NCBI GenBank assembly: GCA_017562135.1 | Contig: QEYB01000637.1 | Location: forward strand, 62,001 to 126,000 | Direction: 5' to 3' | Length of the DNA stretch: 64,000 bases | Source of the DNA: Dipylidium caninum | Lineage: Eukaryota > Platyhelminthes > Cestoda > Cyclophyllidea > Dipylidiidae | In this document: in pieces, positions 50,444-63,981 of the stretch | How positions within the stretch are numbered: position 1 is the first letter of the stretch | Layout of the letters: every line of letters starts with the position of its first letter | The notes under the pieces: generated by a model | Database searches by the model: none | What the model was told of the DNA's origin: nothing | The model's input: only the letters and a program-made list of their open reading frames with translations | Position numbers and translations under genes: made by a program

Positions 50444-51104
50444 TTTTTGTACCCTTCTCTTACTATCCACGTGGCTTTCTGAGACCGTAGGCTCACCCAT
50501 TCCTTTAACTTGTAAACCGACTTCTTCCGACTTATACACATTTGGAGACTAAGGGAAGTGCATGGAATATCGCATCGGTTGTAAAGTCTTGGTAATCCGA
50601 GAGAACGGTCTGAACGTCCTGGAAGGAAGGTTGAAAACTGGGCCCATTATGGATTCGCTGTGGTGTATTTGCCTGCCATTACACTGTCAAATTTGTGGCC
50701 TTGATAACGTGTAAAATTAGGTAAAACTTTGATGCGCATGCAACCAATTTTAGTGTTTCATCGAGCTTCCGGGTTTCTTTGAGTGAAGGCATAATCCACG
50801 CCTCTGAAGATGTGAATGCCCATGGGCTTTTCTACACAATATTAATGTCCACTTTGCCTCCAAGATTCGACACTTTATAAAAAGTTACAACGATCCCGAG
50901 AAAGTAGTAGTTTTTCACTCGACATGATTGGAGGGCTGGATCCTTGCCATAATATACAGACAAACAAGTATTGAACTTACGCTGAATAATTTGACATTTG
51001 TTCTGTCAAATAACATAACTTCAAGTCAGCTCCATAATTTAACAAGGTCGCCAATTAAGCAGCTCATTGGACATGAGTCGTTAGATTAGGTATGTTTTGT
51101 CTTC
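50444..51104. other. Spacer between TDG and BRAP
   Basis: No gene. It presumably contains the BRAP promoter; no obvious TATA box. Confidence 0.5.
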
Positions 51105-54100
51105 ATGGGGTCAACTGGTCGGAGTGCTGTTGTGATTTTAATTAATGAAAAGTCTCCAAAGCTTCGTGAAAATTTCTATTATTCTAGTAAAAGTTTTCTC
51201 TACGTCTTATACATACAGCGCCTTCATTTTTTGATGATTTAGTCGCCCCAAATTCCAGCACTGCTGTTGCAAATACTACGATCTATCTTGGTTTCAGAGA
51301 ATTTTCCTCATTCACCGTTACCACGATCAAAAGTGTGTTTGTTTCTCCCTTGCCTTATTAGTTAGACATGGTGAACGCTTGGAAAAAGACCGACGACATC
51401 AAATTCGTGTCTGGAAATCCTCGGAATGAACAAACGGAAGGAATCGTCCATATCTTCACAAAGTTCTTCCATTAATTAAATTACTTTTGTTTTAGATCTC
51501 CTAAAACGTCTTCTAAAAAAGAGCAACTCTCGGAGATGCTCTGTATGCTGGGCATTCCTTGTAGCATTACTGTAAAAGATCTTTTGGGCTTTATTGCACC
51601 AATGAGGTTTGTCTATGTTCGTCACTAACTTTCAAGTAGTGAAGGTATTACGGAACTTAAAGTTGTTAAATGTCCCCTTATTGGACATTATATGGCCCTT
51701 CTCAAGTTCAGATCACCTGTTAGTATTCACCATTTCTTGGTGTAATTATATTTAGGTGGATGCCGATCAATTCTATACCACTTTCAATGGTATTTCTTAC
51801 AATAGTTTTGAACCTGACATCTGTCAGTTGACCTATGTCTCGCATGTCGAAGCTATAACTTCAACTTCGAACGGTTCGTGTGGTGCTTCTTTTCCCTTAA
51901 AAGGCCTCGTTGAGCTGCCCTCTTGTCCCGTGTGTCTCGAAAAATTGGTAATTCATCTCGGTTGATTCATCCATTTGTATCCTAGGACGAGCCAGTTGCC
52001 GGCATTCTTACAACCATCCTTTGCAATCATTCCTTTCACGACCAGTGTATTTCCAAAACTACGGATACAGTGTGTGTATTCCTTAGTTTCTTTGTATTTT
52101 GTTAATCCCTTTAACACTTTATTGTTTATTTTGTACTTTTTCAGTTGTCCGGTATGTCGATATGTGCAATCACCGGAAATGCAAGAAGATAGTCAATGTG
52201 CCGATTGCGACTTAAGGGACAACCTTTGGATATGTCTTATTTGTGGCAATTTGGGTTGCGGTCGTTACGGTCACAAACATGCTTATCGCCATTTCGAAAT
52301 GACTGGCCATACTTTTGCGCTAGAACTGGGAAAAAACATGGTGTGGGACTATGCGGATGATGCTTACGTTCATCGGATTGCTCTTAACCATGAGGATGGC
52401 AAGTTGGTTCAGGTTAGTCACAAAATTGGTATCATTTAATGATTTTGTTAATCTAGGTAGGCGAAGGGAGTGAAACTGGGGATAAAAAAGCCGATGGTTT
52501 GTGCATGGAGTTCAATGCCGTCCTTGTCAGTCAGCTGGAGTCTCAGCGTCAGTTCTTTGAAGCTCAGCTGGAAGCCATAACTAGTGAGTCGGCTCTTCGC
52601 ATCTGTGCTGTTGAAAAAGATCTGGAGAACGCCAAAACTCATATGATCGAGCTAGAGACCAAGTTGGCGGCTGTGGTGAAAGAAAAAAATGCCATTTCAC
52701 AAAAGCTGGCTCAGGTGTGTTAGCTATAGAATGCTCACAGCCGATTCTTCTATTTGTTCGTTTAATACCTCCTCATTGGATGAAAGTTCTTCTGATGAAT
52801 TACTCTTCAACTTCGTATTTACGTCTAACTATTATGTAATTTTTATCATTTTTACTAAATTTTCTTTGGCTTTGTCCAACGTGTCGGAGTCTCCTTTTTC
52901 ATATTTCATAATCTAGCTTCCCCACTAAAGTCCCAATGCTTGGGTTCATTTAAAAGTGTTGGTCGTCGTTTACTTGAATCCTGGTACCCATCTAATGTTA
53001 AGGGTCTACCACACCTTTGATCTTATGAATCGGATCTTGGTTTACACAGCTGTTACTGTAAATTCTATCACTAAATTTTGTTAAAACTGTTTTTCAATAC
53101 CTTTTGCGTTTATCATAGGTCTTTTTTGTGTTTTTTTTCGGTAAATTATAATCGCTTATAAACTGGGTTGTATTTAAAATCATTTTCAAATTAAATCCCT
53201 ATTTCGTTGAGGACTTTTTTATTCATTTCTGCGTTTAATCTAAGTTTGTTTTTATTAGATTTTACTCCACCTGCTGGCCACTTCGTCAATACTTTACCAA
53301 ATAACTGAAATCCATAAAATGATTCACTGGCATTCATCTAGCCCTTTGATTTGCTTTTTTTGTGTTGTGCCGGTATGTAGAGTACATCGTCAATGCAACA
53401 GATGCAGGCGGAATTGTCGGAGGAGAAGGCTTTGATCGCTGGCCTTTCTGCCAACCAAGCAGTATGGGAGGAGCGCGCCAAAAGAGCGGAGGCTGAACTT
53501 GCACGAGTTCAAGAAGAAATGCATGAAGTATTACTGAACCTTGACGTAAGGGACAAAATCGCCCAGGCCTCTGCAGCTAATGAAGTAAATCTTTGATTTT
53601 TTTCTTAGATGTTTATCAAACAATTGCTTATAGGGTGCCAGCTTATACTACTACATTTCATTTGGATGTAATGTGATTTTAGCCTTTATCGAAAGGCGTT
53701 GTTTTCGTGGCTACTAAAGTGGTTTTTGTTTAAGGTTAGGTAAAGAGCACAGCTGTTAAAATTTTGCTTTATATCTTCCACAGTAGCCGGTTTCGTTGAG
53801 TAGTTCACCATTACTTTACTATGCTAAATACTTCCACAATCACTTTAACATGTCCTTTCTTTTTGTCAGATCTTTTCTGTAAACTGTTGCGATCGAGATC
53901 CCAAATTTTAGCTTTTTATTTGGATTTATTTACCAGCTTTTATTTTCTTTCTGAATATTTCGTATGTTTCCCAGCTTTTCCTTATATTTTTTTGTCGGAT
54001 TCGAACTGTGTATTAGTTTATATCGATTCTTAAACCGTTCCTGTTTGAGTAAACCTATTGACTTTTTAACGCAAACGTAGATCGGTAGCCAATACTCTAT

Positions 54101-54899
54101 TGCTTAGACGAAATTTTTTCCCCTCACTGTTTGTTTGATAACTGGTACATGCATTCCTATGAAAGTGCCTTAGGTTACCTTTTTCCTCTTATGACGGTCG
54201 TCGTTTTCCTATCCGATTTAGGGTGTCGGTATGTCTTTGATTGACATTATTTAGGCGTTGACACATCCGCGCAATCAAACCGCTAATAACTAAATGGCGA
54301 ACAGGCCCTACTTTCGTCCCCACTTCTTCCTTTAATCGTTACCCTTTATTCTCTTCTACAGACCACACTTCGTTTGATCACCATGTTTTAACCTTTACTA
54401 TTAGGGAGAATTTTCCTGATGTGCCAAATTAAGAACTTTCCAGATTTTTTTTCAATAATTTAAAGTCTAACAAGATGCCAACCAATATAATGTTTATTTG
54501 ATTACCCGTATTTATTTTGTGCCTTATTCTGTTCCTGTCTCGTGAAGTCAACGTTTGCCAAAGCAACTTTTAAACTCCCTTTCAATCGTATCACTTTCAA
54601 AAATGAGACGATATTCTTGTCCTTATAGGGGAAAATATCATTATAAGCATTTGGGATTTCTTGAAGAAGTCTCCCAACGACTACTATAGAAAAATGTTTT
54701 TACTGCGAAGTGCGACAAAAGGTTCTCTAATCAATGGGACAAAGCTCGGTTGAGGGATGCGTATAGTTTAGAATGTATATTATAATGCCAAGTTTAAACT
54801 GTTTTGCTCTACCTACAGATCACCTCTGGCGAACTAGCTGAGAGCGCATTAACTGTTACCGAGTCGTCTCGACGTCGCCGCAAGAAGAAGAATCGATAA
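51105..54899 (+). CDS. BRAP: BRCA1-associated protein (BRAP/IMP) homologue
   Basis: RING-type E3 ligase that in animals limits Ras/MAPK signalling and binds nuclear-localisation signals in the cytoplasm. Eleven exons, all in phase, about 524 aa: 51105-51186, 51219-51332, 51366-51462, 51496-51606, 51637-51718, 51756-51947, 51986-52071, 52145-52412, 52457-52714, 53381-53584 and 54819-54899. Order: N-terminal strand ([15 protein letters not shown]), [24 protein letters not shown]2 RRM-like domain to about residue 190, RING about 219-259 ([17 protein letters not shown]), UBP-type zinc finger ([20 protein letters not shown] onward), coiled coil about 350-498, and a basic tail ([10 protein letters not shown]). 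First six introns are 30-38 nt, the next two 73 and 44, the last two 666 and 1234 nt. AATAAA at 54999-55004. Confidence 0.93.
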
Positions 54900-54998
54900 G
54901 AAATTTTTTTATCCATAGTCTCACTTTTATTATTTTATGTAAAAAGCAGCGTTCTTACATGTTTTACTCTGTTGTCTTGTTCATTTAGATATGGTTGA

Positions 54999-55004
54999 AA
55001 TAAA
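54999..55004 (+). terminator. BRAP poly(A) signal
   Basis: AATAAA 100 nt after the stop codon. Confidence 0.7.
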
Positions 55005-56330
55005 CCTTATTTTTATCTCGGCATTTACTGTTACGTCGGGGCGATGTCTGTTTTGAGCAAGTTTTGGGTCCCTGCATGAATTTACTTTTATTTCATTTTG
55101 AAGTTATCACGGCGTGGGACAAACTTAAAGCGCGAAGTGCTGCACATTTGTGGTCACAGCCGTAATATAATGGAGAAATAGAGTCCGGCCGAGTGAATAT
55201 GCGTTTTATTTTCGATCATGAAATGACCGAAATCCAAGTGTTGATGGCTCATAGGGTGCTTGTTTTCGTTTCCTTTTGACTCTATATTTGGTTCCTGAGT
55301 AATTCCGTAGTAGGAGCGATTGTTAATTAATTTATCTGCGGAATTTTTAATGCTAATCATTATCGTCATTCAGTCCTAAAGCAGTCTTGTCATCGTATTG
55401 GTTTTGTCAGCTGACCACCGGCAAAAAATGGCAGAAACTAACTCCCCTTTACGAGTATATCGTTGAATACTTTCTAATTAGCGAGCTTGTAATAAGGCAC
55501 TACAAACTAGTAGTAGAGTGTTTACAAAAATACTATTTGTAGCATTGGCGTAGGAAGCAGCAGGTTAAGCCGCACTCTATTGTACACAGGCGGCTTAATA
55601 CCTCTCATCAAATACGCTCCAAATGACCACTGAATGGTGTCTGTGGTGTCTTGACTCGTTTGTCCACTGCCGATCAGGATGACCTACTTGGAGTAAAGAA
55701 ACCTCAGGATACTGAAGGCAAAGCTGGTCTGTCAGGAACAAAATAAAACTAATAATACGCCTAGAATTTAAATCGACTTTCGTTGCCGATTGATGCCACA
55801 TGCTCGCCGTTAAATGTTGTTCTGGCGTAGGTGTGGATTCCCTTCTTCCCTATTTCGGTTGGGGGAGAATTTCGACAGCCATGCCAAACATTTGTTACTT
55901 TTTACGACTGTTATGCAAATCTACTGTCTGGCTTTGTCTAGTTGAAATAAAACCGGCCATCATGCTGTGTCAAGTGACTAACTCGCCATGAACGTCCCCT
56001 TTCCTGATGGCCATTTAACTAGATTTTGATGCTCATGAGCTTATTTACCCTTCATACGATTCCGTGCTTAAATGTTTGTCTTGAGCCTATTTCTTCTTAA
56101 CCCTTGAAGACCTTACTGGCAAACTTTTTGCTATTCTGCCAAATTATTAGGAATTGAGATAAGAAGTAACTTGCTACATTGCCTCAAATAGTATTCAGAA
56201 AATCCGAATCAGATCAAGGTTCCCCTATGATATAGGCCGAGATGATCCAAAGTTAGGTTAGTAGTGACATCAGACAGTTTACAGCAGCTTGTAACACTTG
56301 TGGCAACAATGTTTGGTAGATTAATAGAGG
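55005..56330. other. Spacer between convergent BRAP and FAM114
   Basis: No gene or repeat recognised; short open frames only. Confidence 0.6.
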
Positions 56331-56336
56331 TTTATT
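56331..56336 (-). terminator. FAM114 poly(A) signal
   Basis: AATAAA on the minus strand, about 140 nt past the FAM114 stop. Confidence 0.6.
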
Positions 56337-56474
56337 GAATTACTAATCTCATGGGGTAATTAAAACACTTCAACGATCATTTAAGGGTTTGATGGGAAAG
56401 GATGATGATGACGAAGAAATGCCATGTAGAAAGACAATTTGGTCTTCACAAACACGTTAGAATCGCCCACTGCG

Positions 56475-59400
56475 TCAGTGTTGTTTTGTCTTAAAGAATG
56501 CCGGTGGTCGGCACGAAGCCGGCGGTTGATGAGTAGATTCAGGAAAAAAGGCTTCCAGGCAAGCATATTGAAGTACAGGTACCAGAAAATTAGCGGCTGC
56601 ATCATCTAAATAACCGTTTGCCGTTCCCACCTCCAAAAAAAGACTTGCCACTAGCCGCCGACACGATTTCAACGCCTCCTCAGAGCCTCCCTCCAGCTGT
56701 TTCATGGTATCATCCGATGCCGTCTGGAAGGAGCCGAATCAACACCAAATATAGCCCACAGGAAACCGCAACCCCTAATCAGTTGAAGAAATAATTTCCA
56801 CAAAACAGTGTAAAAAATCAGGCCCATTATTCCTTAATTTTATTGATGGAAAAGAATCAGTTTGTAAAAACATTTTAAAGAACCAATAACTTGGTTCGAA
56901 TCTATCTCGGGAAAAAAGAAGCAAAAATCATTCTTATGCTTCAGTAATTGACACTTAGATCAAGTGACAAATAGCACCCGGAACATATTCCATTTATTGT
57001 AAAATAATTTGCGATTGCTCGACTTCGTAACTTGGGCAGAAACAGAGTAGGATCGAAGTCCTCCTAATTATTGAGTCTGAAGTGACAATCTCGATTAACC
57101 GCCAAACTCATGTGTCCTATTAAGTGCACTTTATGCCTTGAACAACACTACGATCATTTCGATAAAAGGGCATTTAGTAGTTAAGGGAATTATGCGCGTT
57201 GAAAACCGAAACTCTTGTGGAATAACTTTTTCAAGTTTCATTCTTCATCCGCTCCTTAGAACCACACTCGCACCTGATGTTTATGATTAGAGATGTCAAT
57301 AAAGCGCCATTCCATTACTGTTGGAGTGAAAGTGGTTAAAACCGTTTCCATGACTCAAAAATGGAAATTTGTGCAAAAATTTGAGGCAGTCCATCTCCAC
57401 TTGTGGAACCTAAATCGCCTCTTCTCCTTCAAGTAGGGCAATTTCCGACTGATCCCATACAAGTTGAAGTAGCACTCCGACACGAAAAAAAGCTAGTTTG
57501 CAGTATTTTATCCTAATGAACGTACACATGTTTACATCTGTCATTCACAAAACTTGAAACCAGACTCTCTACAAAACTCAAAGTCAATTTATTTTGGATT
57601 AAATAATGAAGATAGATGAGTTGCCAATCAAGTTCAAAAGTTTGGCACACAGTAACAAAGTGCCTAACGGATATCTTTTCAAATGCCACCTCAAAAAAGA
57701 GATGATCTCATGAACATTTTAAAAGTAAATAGATGTCAATCTCAAGTGATTGGTCCACAATAGATAAAAATATAAAGCCGATAAAACTATCACAACCATA
57801 AGGTCATGCTCAAAAATTAGCAGATATTTAAGGAACAAACAAATTTAAGAACAATATAAAGCAAAAAACACCTTTTTCAAAAGCTCCACATATGTGGAAC
57901 AAAGGTTCTCGTTTTGCCGTTTGGTCGCGGTTAGAACTCTAAAAAAATTAACACTTTTCAGAACTGGTTTAGTTTGAATGATATCTAGACGAATAAAATC
58001 CTCAAAGCCTTTCATCCCCAACCATTTTACCACCCTTATAGATAGCGTAGTATTTAACCCTCAAGAGCTTTTTGAATGACGAATTCTACTGATGGTTACC
58101 ACATTGGTCATCAAGTATCTCATATCAATTTTTTTCCATTGGAAAAATTATAACGCATATTCTAAACTTCACGAAAGAGACTAATTCAACAGTGGGCAAA
58201 ACGCGTCTGAGCAGCGGTACGTTAAAAAGAAGCGCATTAATCTAAAGAATTGATTGTCCTAGCTCAGATTTTAAAAAAATGTTTGTAATGTGAAATCATT
58301 GACCGTATTCAAGCAAACCCGTCTTTCAATTGCTAAAACTTGCGAGTTGCGCGCCACTTCGGGACTTTGAAATAACCAATGTTGGATTGGAAGGCGAAAA
58401 TTAAGAACAGAGGAACACGAATGGAGAAATAACGGGACTCACATAGCAACATTATCAGCCACATCGAGAAATCCTGTGTTGAACTGCGAACGATTTTGGC
58501 TAAGTAAGAGTAGACATTCGGTCATTTTATGTAGGTAGGCGAGGACCGCCGACGTCACATCTGCCAGCGCTTCGACAGCGCGATAAAAGATCTCCTGTCA
58601 GGTAAGGAAACAATGAGCATTATGCTCTTTAACTTACGGTAATCTAGGATCAGGTCAATGAAATAAACGTCCTTAGCAGCAGTATATGGTGACATATCCC
58701 ACGATTGTTTGTAATACATAAAATCAGTAACCCGATTCAAAACGCAACTCACCTTCATTGGCACATCGAATTCAGTATTTTCGCTATTCTGTTCTACTTC
58801 TTTGCAGGTCTAAATCAAAAGATGGGACGAAAGAATGCCAAAAATGCAAAATTAAAATATCAAAAACGAGCGCAAGACCTTCAGAAGAGCATTTCCAGGA
58901 GTGATTGATTCCAAAACCTTTACTGCGTCGAAAAGAGCAGTCGTGGGGACGGAAATGTCAGTTTCTGCAAAATTTTCGCCTTCTGGACCTTTAAGTTGAA
59001 GCGTCCGCCAGATGCGCTCGAGAATACCTCCTTCTTTGGTAAGGCTATTAATACTCCGGGAATGTTCATCGTCATTTTTGTCTTGATAGGCTTCCAATCG
59101 CGTCAACTTTGCGCCAAGGCGTGCAGAAGCCCGAGAACTGAGTAACTCCAAGGCCTCCATATGAACTAAGGCGAGACGTGCCTCTAACTGAGAAGCTAAG
59201 TCACCTCGACGTGACGCCCCCTCCCGAGAGGAAAGTTCGGAAGAGAGCTGCACGGCATAGTGGTCTCTGGCTTCGCGAAGGTCCTTTATATGTAATAAAT
59301 TTCATGTATTAGGGTTTATCTACTCCATCGTGTTCAAGTCCAGAAAATTCAAAGTAATCCAGTCATATTCATGCAAAAATTGTTTGTGCTGTAGGGGATC

Positions 59401-62400
59401 CCCATAAACATCACAGTTTAATAAACTTAACTCATAAAGCGCAAATTCCCATAATGCCAGACGTTTGTAATTAGCGCTAGACGTAAGGATTCACGACTCA
59501 GTTCTTCAATGCAGAGATTAATCCGTCGAAAGCCAAGTAGCAGATGGTAAATTTAGAATGAAGACAAAAGTAAACCGCATATTTCCTCGATCTAGTAATA
59601 TTTCCGAGGTCCCGTGATATCTGATTGCGATTGCTTCAAGAATTATTTATGCAGTAATCCTTAAGACCTACCTAAATAAGTCCACATACCGTTAACTCCT
59701 TATGCCTATTGTCGCGGATTTCACTTGAAACCTGTGATTTTATGAAATGAGGATAAATAAACCCCTCCTCCCTCCCTCCTATTTCTCATCATAGAGAAAG
59801 TGACAACGACCCACTATCAAGTTAGTTATCCTTGGCTCAAGGTAAGATTATCACGAGATGAAAAGTTGCGCATTTGCAATATAAGTATCCATAGTCAGTA
59901 AAATGACACCATGATAAAATTGGATAAAAACTAAAATGACCTAAGACAGGTATCAATAAACGTAAGGGAACGCAGCACACATACAGAAGCACCCGCACTT
60001 TTCGGAGCTTTTTTGAAATGTTATAAACTTATTACTTGGGACAGTTTCGAGACTTGACAATTGTCAACAGGTCGCAGGAAACGCTTGGTGTAGACGAGAC
60101 CTGGGTCGTTCTCCTTTAAGGCAGTGAAGGTCTTTCGTCCGATATGTTCCAACACATCGACACCACCGTGTATGATTTGTAGGCCCTATGGAATTTGACC
60201 ATTGTTATAAATGACAATATTCATTAGTTGGGAAGAATAACAGACTAATTTTGTGGCGAGCTAAAGCGTAAATCTAATATGAGGAACACACAATTGCGTT
60301 AATATCTACAAATCGATGTTTAAAGTCTCCATAAGTGAATGAAAAACAGACTTGTTGTTATAAAAAGTAAAGATCAAACCAGAGCAATTATTTCGTAATC
60401 TTCGGCTGTCAATCAAAGAATGTTGTATCAACTTGGAATTTTCGTTAAGCTCGTCTCCACTGACCTTACATGGAGCGATTAAAATATACAAGGCACCTCC
60501 AGGTACATAACAGTGAGACAAGTTAAGGGTATTTATGAATTTGGAAATAAGGAAGGTTATGAAGTAAATGCGTTACGGTAGGATTGTTAAAATTCATTTT
60601 TCCTGAATGTAAACCTGTTCGTCAGATATAGGGAAATTAAATAAACTACTAAGAAGGAGCAAGTATGCCTTGAAGGGTTTATAATTTGCACAAGTGAATA
60701 TAACTTTCAGAAATATTTACTATAGTTAATTATTTTTTATATATGAATTTTAACCGAAAAACCGTAATAAATATCCACATTACTTATTGAAGTCGCTACT
60801 TTGCCATATTTCAATAGGGTGTTTTGTGTGAACAGGTTATACACTTATCGGTTCCGCAAAAGACAAAGCGCACAAACACGTGACAATAAAGATCAATTTG
60901 AGGAAGGAGAAATACACAAAAGATAATTAAAATGTTTAGGCTTTGAATTTATAGTCCAATGGAAAAATACCTCCGCAGTCTTAACCTCATTGAAAAATTG
61001 TCAATGTGGTTGGATCAAACACCGTGTTTGAAATATGCTTCAAGGTTTACAGAAGGCAAATTAAGATTTTATCAAAGACAGAGTACATCCTATATAATAC
61101 GAACAAGAAGTGTAAAGTCCAAATATCGCTAATCGAAGAGCTACTCTGACTAGTATTTAGAACTAAAAAGGCTAAAAAGACTGCACGCAAATTGAGGATG
61201 GTAATTAATGTAACCATATTAAAGAGACAGAGTAAAATTTGGTGAGAATACTATAGAATATAGGATAAACCATTAAAAGAACTTTGCCGACATACCGTAT
61301 TCTCAACTGTAGAAGTGAGATAATTAGCCAAGGAGCCAAGGTTCCAAGTGCCCCAACCACCTTTAGTTTCACTGACGCCAGCATTAACGCCACTATGGGA
61401 TCCTGAAGCTTCCTGCTCCGTGGCCTTCTTTTCGCATTCTGTTGATGGCAACACCGGCGCTTGTTCTTCGAAAGCCGCCAAGGTAGAGGATAGTTTAGAG
61501 AGCTTCAAACTTCCTACAATGCTTGCCAACCCACCGCCCACGGATTTAACAAGTGCCGTGGCAGCGGAGGTTAATTCCTGTGTTGTATTAATGGCTGGTG
61601 TTTTGACCTGAAGATCTTCCACGTTGTCCCAATCAGTTTCAGTCTCTAAATCCCATTCATCCTTCCCAACATCGTATCTCGTATCATCAGAAGCAATACA
61701 AGTATCAGACTTGACCTTTAGTGGTTTTGCGCTTGTATCGCTCTCAAAATCCCCATCGTATATCTCACCATTCAATGATTTAACTTCGGTCGTCCGCTTC
61801 TCTTCTTCCAAAACACGTGTTTGCTCAAAAGCAGGTATAGAGGAGGTTTCGTCGGTATTAACCCGAAGATGCACTATGCTTCCCGAATGTGGTCTCGTCC
61901 AAGGTTCGTTTTCCAAACTCAAATTTCCCTCTTTGATTTTTTCGTCAGTTGTTGGAGGGGCATCAGGACTCAGTATCGGAGAAGCTGTCCATGGATCATC
62001 TTCCAAATCCCATAGGTCTAACCCTTTACCAGATCCTATCAGATTTCCAGTCTCCTTTCGTGAAATATTCAAGTTACATACGTCTGTATCGTTAACATTT
62101 CTTGAACTCGCATCTTTCGGGCATCGTGTGTGAGTTGATGCTACTCCTTTTGAACTACGTTCCTTTTTTTCAATTGAAGGTGATTCCGAGTTAACTGATT
62201 GTGGACTTCCACATGCATCACCTTCGAAATTTCCGACTTTCGCTCGCTCAAGTGTCTCAGAGTTACTGGAAACCTTCTCCAAATTGTTCGACGAATACCT
62301 CTTTTCATCATGAGTAAATTCTGTCGCTTGATCCATTAGGATCTGTTCAAATTGGATAAGTGGTTGCGTAAAATCGACAGATGTAGTGTCTTGCACACCA

Positions 62401-62823
62401 CCTTGTAGTGTTTCGCTTGGAGGAAGACTCCAAAGTCCAGATGAATGACATTGATGTGTATTATCATTGATGTCATTACTAAATGAAGTAAGTGGAAGCT
62501 TTCGCATCTCGTTGTCTAATGTCAACGTTGGTTCACCAGTTTGTGGTTTGCAACTATCGCCTAATCTCTCATTGCCCATCATTAGCGCTCCGCATGTGAT
62601 TCGCGCTGAACCCACAGCAGGTGCAGGAAGAAAATTTTCTAAAACATCGTCAGACTTTAGCAAATTCTGAAAATAAAGGGGGTGTTCGAGTAGTGAGGAC
62701 AATTTTACTGAACTTTTGAGTTAATATGGTATGAAATACCTCCTGCATTGTCTCAATCAAATTGTACTCCTTATCAGAGCCTTCTTCAGCACTGGCAAAG
62801 GAATCGTCACTGTTGTCTGACAT
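56475..62823 (-). CDS. FAM114 family protein
   Basis: Homologue of vertebrate FAM114A1/A2 (Golgi- and autophagy-linked adaptor family). Exons in transcript order: 62823-62740, 62666-61296, 60185-60036, 59283-58879, 58594-58443, a possible 25-nt exon 58364-58340, and 56723-56475; about 811 aa. Evidence: acidic start MSDNSDDSFASAEEGSDK; GGWGTWNLGSLANYLTSTVE, equivalent to the family GGWG...WG...LLSSA block; HGGVDVLEHIGRKT (family SGGLDALEFIGKKT); LALVHMEALELLSS; IFYRAVEALADV; and the C-terminal LFLEVGTANGYLDDAAANFL followed by VPVLQ. Exon 2 (457 codons) adds a long acidic Ser/Asp/Glu-rich region, making it longer than the roughly 560-residue human protein. The small exon is chosen because exon 5 ends in phase 2 and the last exon starts in phase 0; the segment before the last exon is the least certain. 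Confidence 0.88.
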
Positions 62824-63806
62824 TGCTAAAAGTAGGCAATTCACTAAAACTTTGTCCAAATTCGAGGAAAATCAAGACAATATGTTAGACAAAAAAACAA
62901 TACTCCGAGCATCAAACACACCCTAATTACCCGCGATGGTGTAGAAAAAATTTACAAAACCGACGGATAACAAGCCGGAAGATTTGGTCAACGTCGGATG
63001 GCTAAGCAGAGCCAAAATGCCAACGAATCACAATCCTGTTCTAGACTGTGCGTTTGGGTGAAAGGAATACCAACTACAGTTCCTTATTAAAAAGGGCATT
63101 TTAGTACAACGTTAGGGCTTTTACTTAGCTCCGGACTTAGTTTCTTGTATTTTCTAGGGACCATTCTAGCCGTACTACAAGTTGAACCAGGTCCGATGCA
63201 TTCGCACATTTTCTAGGGCAGGGCACATTACGGCCTTCGTTAATAGCAAAACAAGATAGTTCATATTCTGTATAGTCTCTGTGGAGGACGTCACGAACCG
63301 AATAGTGAATACGTGAGATAACAGTTTAATTTTTTTCTGGACAAGACTTATTACACACTAGCCATTGCATACTCCTAGGGTTCGAGCCGTTGTTTCGCAT
63401 TACAAACCAATAGCGCTAGTAAGGCATCAAAATTAATTTATGTCGTAGTAATGGCAGGGATGACCCGTTTCCAGAAAATTGGCCTTCTGCCTCCTCGGTA
63501 AAAACAGTCATGGTTGAGTGCCGGCTGTGACGAAGTACTATGCTTTCAGTCATGGCAATCTGGGACGCATATCCCCGATTGTTTCCATATTCACTAGGAA
63601 ACACAGTTTTGCACAGCTTAATAAATTATTTTCAGTGAAGTTAGTTCTAATTTTTTTGGAACATATATTTTTAAAGTTTGTCAGGACCACAAAAGCGTTA
63701 AGTACATTGGGGCCTTGTTTTAATATATCTCATATATATATATCATTGGGTAAGGGCTGCCCAACTACTCCCGAGCCTTTCGTCGTGTGGTGCGTCGTTG
63801 CTGGAC
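62824..63806. other. Divergent intergenic region
   Basis: About 980 nt between the FAM114 start (minus) and the perilipin-like start (plus). A TATATATA run at 63733-63742 lies about 65 nt before the latter. Promoters of both genes presumably lie here. Confidence 0.5.
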
Positions 63807-63981
63807 ATGACCAATTTCTCTGATCGCTTGTCTCATTACCCTGTTATTAGTGACTCCCTAAAAGCTGCCTCTGATGCCTATGCCTGGGTCTCTAGTGGCG
63901 AAAGATTACGCAGCGTTTTTCAGCTTAGCGAAAGTGCTGCGGCAGCCCTTAAAGATAAGGCTAAGGCGTTAGCCAGCACCG
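63807..63981 (+). CDS. Perilipin-like protein, first exon (cut by window edge)
   Basis: ATG at 63807; 58 codons and one base to a GTAATT donor at 63982. The sequence MTNFSDRLSHYPVISDSLKA followed by ASDAYAWVSSGERLRSVFQL fits the perilipin N-terminal pattern (short leader, LxxxPVVxxxxxxVSxAYxxVK...LRxxxxLAE), a family that coats lipid droplets. Amphipathic Ala-rich helices follow. Only the N-terminus is visible, so the assignment rests on pattern similarity and could be another helical protein. Confidence 0.5.

Noticed and set aside
56885..56910. GGTTCGAATC resembling a tRNA B box
   Set aside because: No A box at the right distance and no cloverleaf can be drawn.
61348..62133. Plus-strand open frames up to 169 codons
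   Set aside because: Antisense to the large FAM114 exon, which has family motifs and correct splice sites.
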